NCBI RefSeq assembly: GCF_036417845.1
Contig: NW_027118693.1
Location: forward strand, 1,126,001 to 1,190,000
Direction: 5' to 3'
DNA from: Apteryx mantelli
Lineage: Eukaryota; Chordata; Aves; Apterygiformes; Apterygidae
Length of the DNA: 64,000 nucleotides
A model generated the notes under the pieces. The model saw only the letters and a list, made by a program, of their open reading frames with translations, was not told where the DNA came from and did not search any database. The position numbers and the translations under genes are program-made. Shown here in pieces: positions 34,501 to 44,638 of the stretch. The stretch's first letter is position 1. Each line of letters opens with the position of its first letter.

Positions 34501-35208
34501 CTCATTTTCCCACTGCTGTGCCAGAGGGCAGCGTTTCTGCACTGCCGCCTCCTTTCTCATCCCTCCATTCCCACACAGCCCTGCAGTGTGGTGCCTCAGG
34601 CCGTGGACACCCCAGGCGACAGCCAACTGCTGGGACGCACCAGCGCAGCCTGCTGGGATCGCAGCTCTGCTAGCCAGGAGGCCCGCTCTTGCCTGCTGGG
34701 CTGCGACACCTGCCCACTCATCACCTTCCACCCCACTGCCACAGGTCTTGAAGAAAAGAGGAAATCCTGAGTGTGCAATGCAGAATCCTCAGGAAGTGCT
34801 GTGCAGATGGGCAAAATCCAAGCCCTGTGAGGGGGTGCTCTAGCAGAGAAGGGGGAAAAGTCTTTGTGTCCGTGCTGTGGACTTGTGAAGATGGAGATGC
34901 AAGCTGGCAGGAGAGGCATGAAGTCAAGTTCCTGTTGTTTGCGCTTCCTCAAGGCTCCTCAGCAGGTTTTGTAGGAAGGCACATAGGAACCACACCGTTG
35001 TGGCCGCAGGCACTTGGCACAGCACCTTCTCCTGTTCCTAAATGCTGGCGTTAGACGCGTCTTTGGTGAAACTCCCTCACCTCATGTCCCTGTGCAATAG
35101 ATGCCAGAGTCCAGCTGCTTTTCCGGAGAGGGAAAGAGTCTGCTTTGGGGGGCCCAGTCCTACGAGCAGCTGCGCACAGACGCACTCTTGCCTCCACTCG
35201 TAGCCCAG
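28502..35208 (+). CDS. Unrecognised multi-exon gene, eight phase-consistent exons
   Basis: Exons: 28502-28555, 29446-29569, 30085-30222, 30932-31077, 31395-31512, 32745-32842, 34579-34744 and 35101-35208. All introns are GT-AG, each junction keeps the reading phase and no internal stop is met. Pieces read '[15 protein letters not shown]', 'PESCRRILQ' joined to '[15 protein letters not shown]', then '[18 protein letters not shown]' (Glu/Ala/Gln-rich, probably helical or coiled coil). A Lys/Arg/Glu-rich exon follows ('[18 protein letters not shown]'), then '[18 protein letters not shown]' and a basic exon ('[18 protein letters not shown]'). The last two exons are less convincing as protein. No domain was recognised; the charged, low-conservation look suggests a nuclear or cytoskeletal fast-evolving protein, but that is a guess. 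A CR1 and an ERV lie in introns 5 and 6. The 3' end is not found. Confidence 0.55.
31584..32422 (-). mobile_element. CR1 LINE, 5'-truncated, inside an intron
   Basis: A CR1 3' end in minus orientation of about 840 bp. It starts at the tail ('cacagaatcacagaatcgct') and stops abruptly where the plus copy at 503 would continue (5' truncation, typical of LINE insertion). A frame of 205 codons (32281-31664) covers the C-terminal region, but the RT core is missing. A small frameshift near 32275 separates it from the upstream part of the frame. It lies between exons 31512 and 32745 of the unrecognised gene, antisense to it. Confidence 0.95.
33263..33307. repeat. (CA)n microsatellite
   Basis: Two CA runs separated by 'gacatgccc'; they end in 'acatat'. 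A second short (AC)6 is near 33360. Confidence 0.9.
33463..33727 (-). pseudogene. ERV envelope transmembrane-subunit remnant
   Basis: The minus-strand frame encodes part of a retroviral Env TM ectodomain: an Ala-rich helical stretch, an immunosuppressive-domain-like 'LQNRMALDF', and then the C-X6-CC motif encoded at 33561-33535. That motif marks class I and alpharetrovirus-type envelopes. The frame ends in a stop at 33463-33465 before any membrane anchor. Fusion peptide and surface subunit are absent. It lies in the intron before the exon at 34579, antisense to the gene. Confidence 0.72.
33769..33945 (-). pseudogene. ERV env leader-like short frame
   Basis: A 58-codon minus-strand frame starts with a hydrophobic signal-peptide-like N-terminus (Met followed by Leu/Val/Phe/Trp-rich residues, then Ala-Ala-Ala). 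It continues with a Glu/Gln/Arg-rich part and stops at 33769. It lies just upstream of the TM remnant in the same orientation and is probably the start of the same env gene with the surface subunit deleted. Confidence 0.45.
34078..34475 (-). mobile_element. ERV LTR next to env remnant
   Basis: On the minus strand from 'TGTAGGGAACAATG' (34475) to '...TTAGTGAACA' (34078), giving TG...CA ends and about 398 bp. AATAAA lies at 34155-34150. Downstream in the same orientation come only about 130 bp of leader-like sequence and then env pieces; gag and pol are missing. Confidence 0.55.
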
Positions 35209-35469
35209 GTGACTGAGGCCAGGTGCCCTGGCACCCCATGCATGTGTGCGCAGGATGCTCCTTGGGGGAGGTGCTGCCACCTCCCTGCTGCACGGTCTTT
35301 GGCAAGCGCACACTCTGGGAAGCTCTGGCCCACGTTCGTCCCTCCAGTCTTCTAACAATACTGGAACTGACTGTAGCTAACTACACACTAAGACTACTGT
35401 CACCAGCTCTAAGCTACCTAGCCTCAAACTACACTGGACCATTAACTGTGCTACAGGAAGAAGAACTAT

Positions 35470-35850
35470 GCCCTTAGTCTGACTAAGAATAACTATAACT
35501 AATGCCTATAACTAATGCTAGTAATGATACCAAATAACGATAACTAATAACTTTAACTAATGCTACTAATGATACCGAATAAATATAACTAACAACTATG
35601 ACTAATGCTACTAATGATACCGAAAGACTATAACTAATAACTATGACTAACGCTACTAATGATACCGAAAAACTATAACTAATAACTATGACTAATGCTA
35701 CTAATGATACTGAAAGACTATAACTAATAGCTATGGCTAATGCTACTAATACCGAATAACTATAACTAATAACTATGACTAATGCTACTAATGATACTGA
35801 ACAACTAGAACTAGTAACTATGACTAATGATACCTATAGCAAATAACTGT
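35470..35850. repeat. 45-bp AT-rich minisatellite, about eight units
   Basis: Unit: 'actataactaataactatg' followed by 'actaatgctactaatgat' and 'accgaaag', 45 bp in the clearest copies (35620-35710). Units vary by single changes and a few deletions. Simpler 'aactataact' material flanks it on both sides (35345-35470 and 35850-36045). Confidence 0.9.
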
Positions 35851-36338
35851 CGCAAGGGGAACTAAGAACTCTATCCTACTCTTAGCAAAATACCTATGAA
35901 CTGAGAACCCCCCCAACTGCCCTAAGAATTCTCAAACTAACTGTCACTAACTACTAAAAATGAAATAACTACAACTACACTAATCTTTATGCTCATCCTA
36001 CTAAATAATCCTAATATATTAATTACACTTTACTCCCTATAACCTAAAGAGAGCCATGGCGGAGTGGTGGGAGCCGTTGGCGGGCGCTGTCTCTGTCCCG
36101 CAGCGGAGGCGGGGGGGAGCCCTGGCAGGGACGTGTCCCCGCGGTCGGCCCTGCCTCTGCCGGGCAGATGTTGGTGCCCGGCAGCCAGGGGCGGGCGTGG
36201 AGGCGCTGCGCGGACCGGCGATCCTCGGCCTCCCAGCCCAGCGCCTTGGGCTCCGCTGCCCTGGCTGGGGGCGGCACCAGCCTGCTCTTGCTGGGGGGCC
36301 GTGCCCCGGCTGGTGGCCACCGGGGGCCTCCTGCCGCG

Positions 36339-36584
36339 CTAGCGCCTCCTCCTCCTCTTCGGCCCCTGGGGCAGGTCCACGGGGCGTGGGGCGGGCTGCC
36401 CCTCCGCAGGGTCCACCTCCATGGGCTCCTCCTCCTCCTCCGCAGGCTCCACCTGCATGGGCTCCGGGACGGCTGCGGCGCTGCGCAGGAGGGCGGCGCG
36501 GCGCTCCCAGACACTTGCGCCCACCTTCCTCTTGATGCGCAGCACCGCTTTCCTCCTCGCCCACAGCCGCTCTGGCTGGCCCAT
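36339..36584 (-). CDS. Small acidic/basic ORF with 'PMxVxPAE' repeats
   Basis: An 81-codon frame from ATG at 36584 in GC-rich sequence. It starts MGQPERLWARRKAVLRIKRK (basic), then has two acidic repeats 'EPMQVEPAEEE' and 'EPMEVDPAEG', and ends in a nuclear-localisation-like 'KRRRRR'. The frame extends upstream without a stop to 36824, so the start is a choice based on protein look. 'PMEVDPPE'-type repeats occur in some vertebrate proline-rich nuclear proteins, but I do not recognise the gene. The CpG-rich context could also make this chance. Confidence 0.35.
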   Translation of the reverse strand: MGQPERLWARRKAVLRIKRKVGASVWERRAALLRSAAAVPEPMQVEPAEEEEEPMEVDPAEGQPAPRPVDLPQGPKRRRRR

Positions 36585-37136
36585 GGCGGCAGGGACGGAG
36601 AGCTCGCTGCGGGCCCTCTCCCACCACTGGCCTCTCAACGGCTCTGGAACAGCGGCGCTGAGCTCACTGCTGACACGCGCGCGCCATGGTGACGGCATGC
36701 CTGGCTTGGTCCCCACGCGCGGGGGCCCTGCCGGGCTCTGCCCCCACGCGCGGGGGGATCCTGGGGGCTGCAGGGGGCCCCGTGGGCAGGGGGCCGCACG
36801 GCTGCGGGCTGCTCTCCTTGGCACCCTTCCCGTGGGCCGGCCTCCTTTCTAGACAGAAACATGGGGGGCGTGTGGCTCCTTCAGGCCTTCCAAGGCCCCA
36901 AGGCCCCAGGGCCTGGGACACAGCGCAGGCCGTCATGCAGCTACAGGTTTTGAGGGATGCTGCTGAGGAAAGAAGCCATCTCTTGGGCACCCAACAGGAC
37001 AAGAAGAGTTACTTTGCCTTGGAAAATGCCTGTTAGTTATTCTCGTGCACTTGCAGTGACTGGCCCCACACCACACTCATTTTTCCTTTCCGAAATGCAG
37101 GTGTGGGCAGCAAGCAGCACGACACCCACGCATGAT

Positions 37137-37640
37137 CACAGAATCACAGAATCACTGAGGTTGGAAGGGACCTCTGGAGATCATCTAGTCCAACCCCCCT
37201 GCTCAGGCAGGGTCACCTAGAGCACATTGCACAGGATTGCATCCAGGCGTGTTTTGAATATCTCCAGAGAAGGAGACTCCACCACCTCTCGGGGCAACCT
37301 GTTCCAGTGCTCTGTCACCCTCACAGTGAAAAAGTTTTTCCTCATGTTCAGATGGAAGTGTCTGTGTTTCAGTTTGTGCCCATTGCCTCGCGTCCTGTCG
37401 CTCGGCACCACTGAAAAGAGTCTGGCCCCATCCTCTCGACACCCTCCCTTCAGATACTTGTACACGTTGATAAGATCTCCTCTCAGCCTTCTCTTCTCCA
37501 AGCTAAACAGGCCCAGCTCTCTCAGCCTTTCCTCATAAGAGAGATGCTCCAGTCCCCTAATCATCTTTGTGGCCCTTCGCTGGACTTGCTCCAGTAGTGC
37601 CACATCCCTCTTGTACTGGGGAGCCCAGAACTGGACGCAG
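37137..37640 (-). mobile_element. CR1 3'-end fragment
   Basis: Starts at the CR1 tail ('cacagaatcacagaatcact') and runs 504 bp to 'ctggacgcag', where it is 5' truncated. Very similar to the copy at 31584, so probably the same subfamily. A minus-strand open frame reads from flanking sequence into the CR1 C-terminus but is a chance fusion. Confidence 0.95.
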
Positions 37641-39600
37641 TTGATGACCCCAGCGCTGGGGGGCTTCTGCCACGTCAGCATGAGCAGGACACAAAAGGCA
37701 TCTCCGGGAGTCACCGTGGCCCTCGCCACCTCCCTCCCAGGTCCAGGAGAGCTGCAGAGCTCCTCCAAGCCCTCCCCGCACACTCCCCCAGACAGCTGGG
37801 TGCTGCCTGGCACAAAGCCTTCCTGGTGGTGGGTGAGGGGAGGGAGCTGCTGGTGCCCAGCTCTGGGCTCCAGGGAACAGGCCAGGGCTCGGAGCGGGGA
37901 GCTGGCAGCAGGCTCCCGTGAGGCTGCTGCTGGCAGCGCAGCCCCAGCCTGGTCCTTGCCCTGGGGACGTGTGCTGGTGGGAAGGGCCTGGCCAGGAGGG
38001 AACCACGTGCCTGGGGAGGCAGCAGCAGCATTGCCCAGCTCGGTGCAGGAGGGCAGAGCAGGGGCTGCTCTTGCGCTGACTTCAGGAAGGCGCCACGCTG
38101 TCTCCCACAAGGTCTTTCTATTGTTTTTATTATTTCTTTTTTTAGGGAAAGCTGATTGAGTGTTTTCAACTGTAACTGTTTGCCCTCTCGTGAGTATGTT
38201 GTTGAGTAAAGAATGCTCTGTGGTGCCAGCTGTTTTTCCCAGGGGAAGGGGGGGCCTTCTTCAACAAACGGTGCTTTGACAGAGGTCTCCTGCTGTCGTT
38301 TCTTTTGTGGCTGTGCCATTCGGAGAACTCCACTCTATGCTGTTTTCATTCTTTCCCTCTTGCCTGTGGGGTAATGCTTGAAAGTGCACAGTGCACCAGC
38401 TTAGTTGAGTTCCAGTACAAGGTTGCAACACGTGTTTAGTCTGCTCTTCCGTGTGTTGTGAGATATGTGGTGCATCTCTTGGATTTTCAGCTGTGATAAG
38501 GAATGAGATGAGAAATACAAGCTTAACCGTGGAAATGAGAATTATCATGAGAACTCAATCTCAGCTGAAGAGCTATAGAAGAGGCTTTGCTGAGCTTCTT
38601 AATGCTTGTGTAAACTCAGCCAGCGCTGTGGCTTTCTTGGCTCTATTTGGCTTTGGATTCTGTAGCACACGGGTGCACAGTTTGAAAGCGGCCATCCCTA
38701 AAAAGGCACTTGGGAGTTTGAAAAGGGAGGAATTGGCTGGCTGATTGGTTGTGTGCACAAAATATCCTTCTTGCACTTTTATGCGTGAGCAAGACTTTTG
38801 TCGTTGTGTGCTAGTCGAGCAGTCTGTCCTTACTTGCTCCAATCTGGCTTGGAAAGGACTAGCAAAACAAGGGTTTACTGAAGCCTGCAGAGTAATGCTA
38901 CAATCTGAGGGAAAAGGGTGGTTTCTGAATTTTGTGAACCCAGCCTCAAGCAAGAAGGAGGTGCTATTGCAGATCAGAGTATTTTATGCTAACAGGCCCA
39001 TGGTTTCTTTAAGCAGACTTGGATGCCAGCAGCCCTACTGCAGCGAGTCAAACGCCCAGCGTGGACTTCTGATTGCCTGAACTCCCGTGTAGTGATGTCC
39101 ATTTGCCCTTGTGTTGTCAGCTCTGTTCCCTTTGAAGCTTCAAGTTCTTCCAGGCTCCTGTGTTAGGTGCCTTAGTGTGGAGAATGCCTGCTGCGGTGAG
39201 GTTAAAGCTCAGTGTTGTGAGGGCTGCAGCCTGATGTGGGAGAGGAGGCTCTTGCTGTTCTTGTGTTCATTCCTCAGCCGTTTCCTTGTGTTTGCTAGCG
39301 CTCATGTTTTCTGTCAGCTTCCTCTCTTGCACCTGTCAGCACTGATATGAAAACAGATTGAAACAACCCTGCCCTTCCAAATTAGGACTCTGAAAGGAAA
39401 AAAAAACCCAGGCTGCTGTTGCTAACTGAGCAGCAAACTGAGGAAGCCAGTGATCCGGTGCTCCGAAGCACTCCTGCTGTTTCCAAGCTGTAGCTTGACA
39501 GGCTTTGCAAGGCCTTGTTTCAGCTGACTGCTGCGCACAGGTGGTTGTGCTGAGGACTTTGTCTCCTGAGCCCTTTCCCCTGTACCTGTGCTTTTTGCAG
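37641..39600. other. No supported gene; may hold 5' introns of the SENP-like pseudogene
   Basis: The first 460 bp are GC-rich, then the composition becomes AT-balanced. No exon resembling the N-terminal part of a SENP protease is recognisable. A T-rich stretch lies at 38112-38143. Confidence 0.4.
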
Positions 39601-42080
39601 GAATGGCGAGAGGGGTCCTTGCTGCATTGGAGGAAGGCAAACCAGAGGAGATGATGAGCAGTGCTGTCAACCTCAGGGTCACCTGTGAGCACATCCACAG
39701 GCTAAAGGAGCTTGGCTGGCTGAAGGATGAGGTAAAACTTGCTGCAGTGCAGTGGTGTTCTCCACCAGTATATATTGAAAAATACCCCTTGAGGGTGTAT
39801 GTGAGTTTCCTTTTCCCAATTCGTTGCTGACCCCCCCCTCCCACTGCAGATCTCCGAAGTATCTGTGTTCAGGTTCTGTTTTCAGCCTCGAAGGGCGCAG
39901 TATTTCTGAAAGCACCTGTCCTTCTTCTCTGGTGCTGCTTCCTGGAGTTAGTCCTACTCAAGTCCAGATTGACCGGAGTGGGTGACAAGTGTTCCTAGCA
40001 AACTCTGAAGAGGTAACCATGTGCTAAAGTCTGGGAAGAGAAGCTGCGCCTGGAGTTCTCTCAGGCAGCTGCCTGCTGCAGGGTGGCCAGCAGAGAAGTG
40101 TTGGTGTACTTTTCCTTTGGTAAAGCAGTGTTGCATTTTTCACCTCAAGCTTTCTTTTTGTTATACAGATCACCAATTGCTACGTGAATCTTGTGGTGTA
40201 AAGAAAGAAGAAGGAAGGCTAGCCAGTGGTTCATGCTTTGGGTACTTCGTTCTATCGCAAACTAATTTGTGGGGGCCATGGAGCAGTAAGAAGATGGAGG
40301 GGAGGAGTGTACGTCTTCCAAGAGGACCGCATCTTAGTGCCCATTCACTTGAGAACGCCCTGGGCACTGGTGGTGAGTCAAACTGGCTTTTCTTTAGAGT
40401 TGGGTAAGGAGCACCAGCAAGTAAGGATAGTCCATTTTGGTTTTATTGTGTGCAGCCCAAGGTTGTGCTGTGTCTCCTTTAACAAGTGTATCTTAATAAC
40501 GGGTCAGAAAGAAGGCCAGGAAATGCTTTGATGCAATGGGACCAAAAGGCAGCCAGCTTTGTGAAGCTTTGCTGTAAGTAACTGCTCAGTCAGTGCTTTT
40601 CTGCTTTGACTCACCAGAAGGATTTGTCAGGTTCTGTCTGTTTAATGCAGGATTAGATGTTGTTGCTTTTCTCTTAGTAGATGCAGACCGTCAATCTTTG
40701 TGATTGACTTGCTGCAAGTTGGAGGGAGTGGGACCCGAGTTATTGATCTTGTGTGGCATTGTGCCCTCCGTGCGGGGTCTTGGATGCCGGGGTTCTGCCA
40801 CCTTCCCAGTATATTCAGAGCCAAAACTTTGCTGTCAAATCCATGGTAGCCTCTGGCACAAATGTGCTAACTTTACAGAGCAATCAGTAAAGCTAGGCTT
40901 TTGAGCAGAGGGAAGAATGTCAAGGAAGTGCTTCCTAGTAGCAGCCTGAGTGTAAGAGGAAGCGTGCTATCCATGGGAGGCATTGCGTTCTTCCAAGAGC
41001 TTTGTAACTGCTCCCGGCCCCCGCTCTCCCCACTTCAAGAGCAGCTCTTCAGTGTTAGCAAACATTTCTGCGTGTGTTAGCTGGCATAGCACAAATCTCT
41101 AGCTCAGCTGACACGCTTGTACGTCTTGGCCCCTGATGCAGAGGTAGTGAAGATGATTACTCCAACAGCTTTAGAGAGCAGGAGCAGAGGGGCCACTGGG
41201 TTGAACGAGATGTTGTTTCAGCCTGATACTCTCTTGGCTAGTGTTGAACAGCAGCTGTCGAGGAAGCAGGACCAGAAGAGGGCAGTATATAGTGACTTTT
41301 TTTTTCTCCTTAGAGTATTCTTCCAGCAGGCTGTGACGGACCTGGGAGCTTCGTCAGGCAGACGTAGTAGCCCGATGGCCTTGGCTGTATTTGTTCTTCC
41401 AGAGGTGCACCCAGTCTTTGGGCTGAAGGCCCTCCATGAGTCCTTGGAAGGGCCTAATGCAATTTCTTGCTTGGGTTCTCTGTTCCTTTTCTAATACCGT
41501 TTGCTCTGCTTCTTTTGACCTCTGCAGAGCAAGGAGCATGTCTTTTCCTGGCCATCTCTGTTTGAGTGGTTGGGTCTTCTTGACCAATAACCATTAGGTC
41601 ACAGCCTGTTGCTGTGCATGTAAAGTTAAGATTTGGGGGTTTTCTCCCCCAGATGCTTTACTTGTCCTGCAGTGACTATCCTCGGACACTTTATTGCCCA
41701 GCCAGGCAGTGTCCTTTGATTCTTTCTCTTGGCCTACCATACGGAGATGAGTGAGTGGGTTTTTTTGTGTTTGTTTTTTTGTTTTAAGCAGCTGGAGTCA
41801 CGTGTATGCGAGCATTACTTGGCTTGGGAAAGGGAATGGAATTCCTCCTCGTAAGGCCTGAACCCGTACTAATGAGCGCAAGCCATTAGAGAAAGGCCAA
41901 AGGCATCTTGTCCTCTTCTTAATGGACCAGTTGAGAGGGCAAGTGGGCCAGGCAGCCAAGAGAGAGGCAAATTCTCCCTCTCTTTTCCATTCATTAGGAG
42001 ATTCCACGACACCTGAATGGAAGTGCCTGTGGGGATTTTTCTGTGCATGTGGGCAGATTGTGTGTCCAGAGACAAAGCAG
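39601..42080 (+). pseudogene. SENP1/SENP2-like SUMO protease, decayed catalytic domain
   Basis: SENP proteases process SUMO precursors and remove SUMO from proteins. Four exons match the C-terminal catalytic domain in order. Exon 39601-39731 encodes '..LRVTCEHIHRLKELGWLKDE', like the start of the protease core. Exon 40169-40372 encodes 'ITNCYVNLVV', then 'SFYRKLICGGHGAVRRW', then 'RILVPIHLRTPWALV'. Exon about 40500-40573 encodes 'KCFDAMGPKGSQLCEALL', with the triad Asp in FDAMG. Exon 41998-42080 encodes 'EIPRHLNGSACG', with the nucleophile Cys at 42028-42030. It is broken by TAA at 40199 and TAG at 40220. The catalytic His (VHW in active members) is Pro (CCC, 40358-40360). The exon between 40573 and 41998 and the last exon are not recognised. 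Intron borders remain intact, so it arose by gene duplication, not by reverse transcription. Confidence 0.8.
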
Positions 42081-43892
42081 GTGAAGGAAAGCAGAGACTC
42101 ACAGAGGTGAGTGCAGCTCCTCATCAGCTGCAGATGTCTTGCCCAAATGGCAGAAGTGGGGAAGTGGTGTAGGTGTGAAGTGTCTGGGGCAGGGGCTGGG
42201 GTTTTGCAGCTCTCTGCATATTTGGTGTGTAGGATGAGGGCTGGGACTTCCAGAGGCCTCTGCAGGTCAGAGCTGTGTTGTCTGTCTGGATTTCTGACAC
42301 CTGCTTGCCAGCAGAAGCTGTGCACTTCCTCTTGGGCAAAGGCCTGCAGCCAATGGCTTTGTAATGTATGTGGTCTTTGTGTCTTTTGGGGAGAAATGTG
42401 TTTAACCCGTTGACCTGTTAAAACAGGAGTTGTTTCGAGGAGCAGCTTTTGCTCAGGGGCTTGCAAGCTGTTGTTAGTGAAGTCGATGTGGTTTTGCTGG
42501 GTTGTCCTGTCTTGCACGCATGTAGGAGGGGGATGGGCGAAGCCATGCTGCCCCCAAAGTGGCAGGTGTGGCGTGTTCTTCAGATGAACTTTGTCACCTG
42601 AAAGAATTGGCAGCTGAATGCTTAAATTGATTGGAGAGATAGGGAGGCAGGAGGAGGGAAAAAAAAAAAAAAAAGCAAAGGCTTTACTGGCCATCTTCCT
42701 GCTCTGATTCTGAATGTGTTTAGATTGTATTTCTTTGTTGGGACAAACATCAAGAGGAACAGAAAACTGATTTTCACTAATAATTTTTCAGCCTAAATAT
42801 TTAAGGCAGCACTTGACTGCGTGCCCTGGTTCCCTTTTTAGAAATCATTTTGAAGTGAGAACTCTTTTGGCTGGGCAGATGTAGTGGGGTCCCGAAAGAC
42901 CCAATCTTCCCTCCCTTTCTTTGCTCTCTGCCCCCTGGTCCTTCACTCATAATCTTCCTGAAGTAAGATCAAGTCACAGAGTAAGATCAAGTCACAGAGT
43001 AAGTAAGTCAGGTTATTTCCCTTAAGGTGGTTCAAATATGCTGCAAGGAAGGAAGGGCTTGAAAGCCATTTCAGAAGATGACATCTCCAACTACCTCTAA
43101 CTGCTGAAGGCCAATCCTGGACAAGCAGGATAGGCTTTTCCCTTGCCTTGACTCACAGTTTGATCTTGCGAGGGCAATGATCAGTCATTTCTGTGGACGG
43201 TATAAGGGAGGTCTCTCATCACTCCTTTTGAGATGTTAGATGAGAGGGTAGTGACTAGGGTATTCTTCTTTCTGCCCAGTTGTTTCTGCGCTGTCCAGAC
43301 TGGGAGGAAATACCCACTCATCTTTACAGCACCCATTCCCTAAAGGAATATAACACGCCCTAGAAGGTTTGTACAGGACCCTTCTCTTGCTATCATGTGT
43401 CTGTCCTGCAGTGTCTGCGTGACAGTCGTGGAGTACAGGCCTCTCTCAAAGCGAGGAGATTCGTTCTTCTTTTTGAATTGCTTTCCCTTCTCCCCGTCTT
43501 TGGATCCAGAGCCCAATGTTATTCCTGTTCCTTCATATCACTGACTGCAGTGCAGACTGTCTTTTCTCTCTTGACAATACCAACAGTCTGGAAAGCCATC
43601 AGAGCCCTCCTCATGGCTGGGGTTTCTGCTTAAGCGTAGAAGGCGGTCAGAAAAGCCGGACTTGTGCTGCAGGAAAGCAGGTTTGAGCGTGTTCCCTGTG
43701 AAACCTTGGCCGGGGTGGAAGCAAGCAATGAACAGGCTTCAGTTGTGTCCTCCTGCCGCTCTGGGGTACTAGCAAAAATGTTCATGGAGGCCTCTAATCA
43801 GAAGGGGAAAATCAGAAAAGAGCAGCACTCCTAACCTTTCTGTGCCGGATAGTTTGTCCTTCCCATGACTTTTTGCCTGCTTTCCGTAATTT
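42081..43892. other. No supported gene
   Basis: A poly-A run is at 42659-42674, and a small tandem repeat of 'agtaagatcaagtcacag' (two units plus part, about 42963-43003). I found no last SENP exon and no other exon chain. Confidence 0.45.
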
Positions 43893-44200
43893 AGGGTGTA
43901 GAGAGGATGGGGCCAGACTCTTTTCAGTGGTGCCCAGCGATAGGAGGAGAGGCAACGGGCACAAACTGAAACATAGGAAGTTTCGGCTGAACACGAGGAA
44001 AAACTTCTTTCCTGTGAGGGTAACAGAGCACTGGAAGAGGTTGCCCAGAGAGGTTTGTGGAGTCTCCTTCCTTGGAGATATTCAGAAGCCGTCTGGACAC
44101 AATCCTGGGCAGCGTGCTCTAGGTGACCCTGCTTGAGCGGGGAGCTGGACAGGAGGATCTCCAGAGGTCCCTTCCAACCTCAGCCATTCTGCGATTCTGT
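43893..44200 (+). mobile_element. CR1 3'-end fragment, diverged
   Basis: About 308 bp from 'agggtgtagagaggatgggg' to the tail 'cattctgcgattctgt'. It is more mutated than the other copies ('gcgattctgt' instead of 'gtgattctgt'), so older. Confidence 0.93.
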
Positions 44201-44617
44201 ACTCCAGTGACAGTGGGTGAGGCTTACGTAGGTTTGCTGCTCTTTGTAAGGAAGGATGCTTTCTCCTTTCCTGCTGGGCTTGAGGATGATGCTAGTCAGT
44301 GAAGCTGCCTGTGCTCTCTCTGCTCCGTGTAGGCAACCTGCAACATGTTTGGTCAGTCACTGCAGAGTCGCACGTAGATGTTTGGGAGCCTGGCGTGTCG
44401 GCATCTCTGAAGTACGGATGTGCTTCTTGGCAAGAGCCTGATCTTCCTAGTAGCAGAATGTCGGCAGGTACTGTGTTACCTTTCAGGGGGATTTCCCCTC
44501 AAGTTATGGCAAGGAAGCTTTGTCAGACCTCAGAAATGACAGTGCCATTGCAAGATCCCACAGGGACAAGTTGGCATATACACCTTATGCTGCATTCTCT
44601 GAATGCCCTTTCTGTGG

Positions 44618-44638
44618 TTTTTTTTTTTTTTTTTTTTT
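44618..44638 (+). repeat. Poly-T run of 21
   Basis: An uninterrupted T run in otherwise unique sequence. It could be the 3' tail of an element on the minus strand, but no element was recognised beside it. Confidence 0.8.

Noticed and set aside
37217..38110. 297-codon minus-strand frame joining unknown sequence to CR1
   Set aside because: The C-terminal half is CR1 ORF2 end; the N-terminal half is GC-rich chance frame with no splice or domain support. A fusion gene is not needed to explain it.
41354..41587. Minus-strand 77-codon frame resembling a retroviral integrase C-terminus ('LQPKDWVHLWK')
   Set aside because: Only one short motif-like string; no neighbouring pol sequence and no LTR nearby. 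It overlaps the SENP relic intron.
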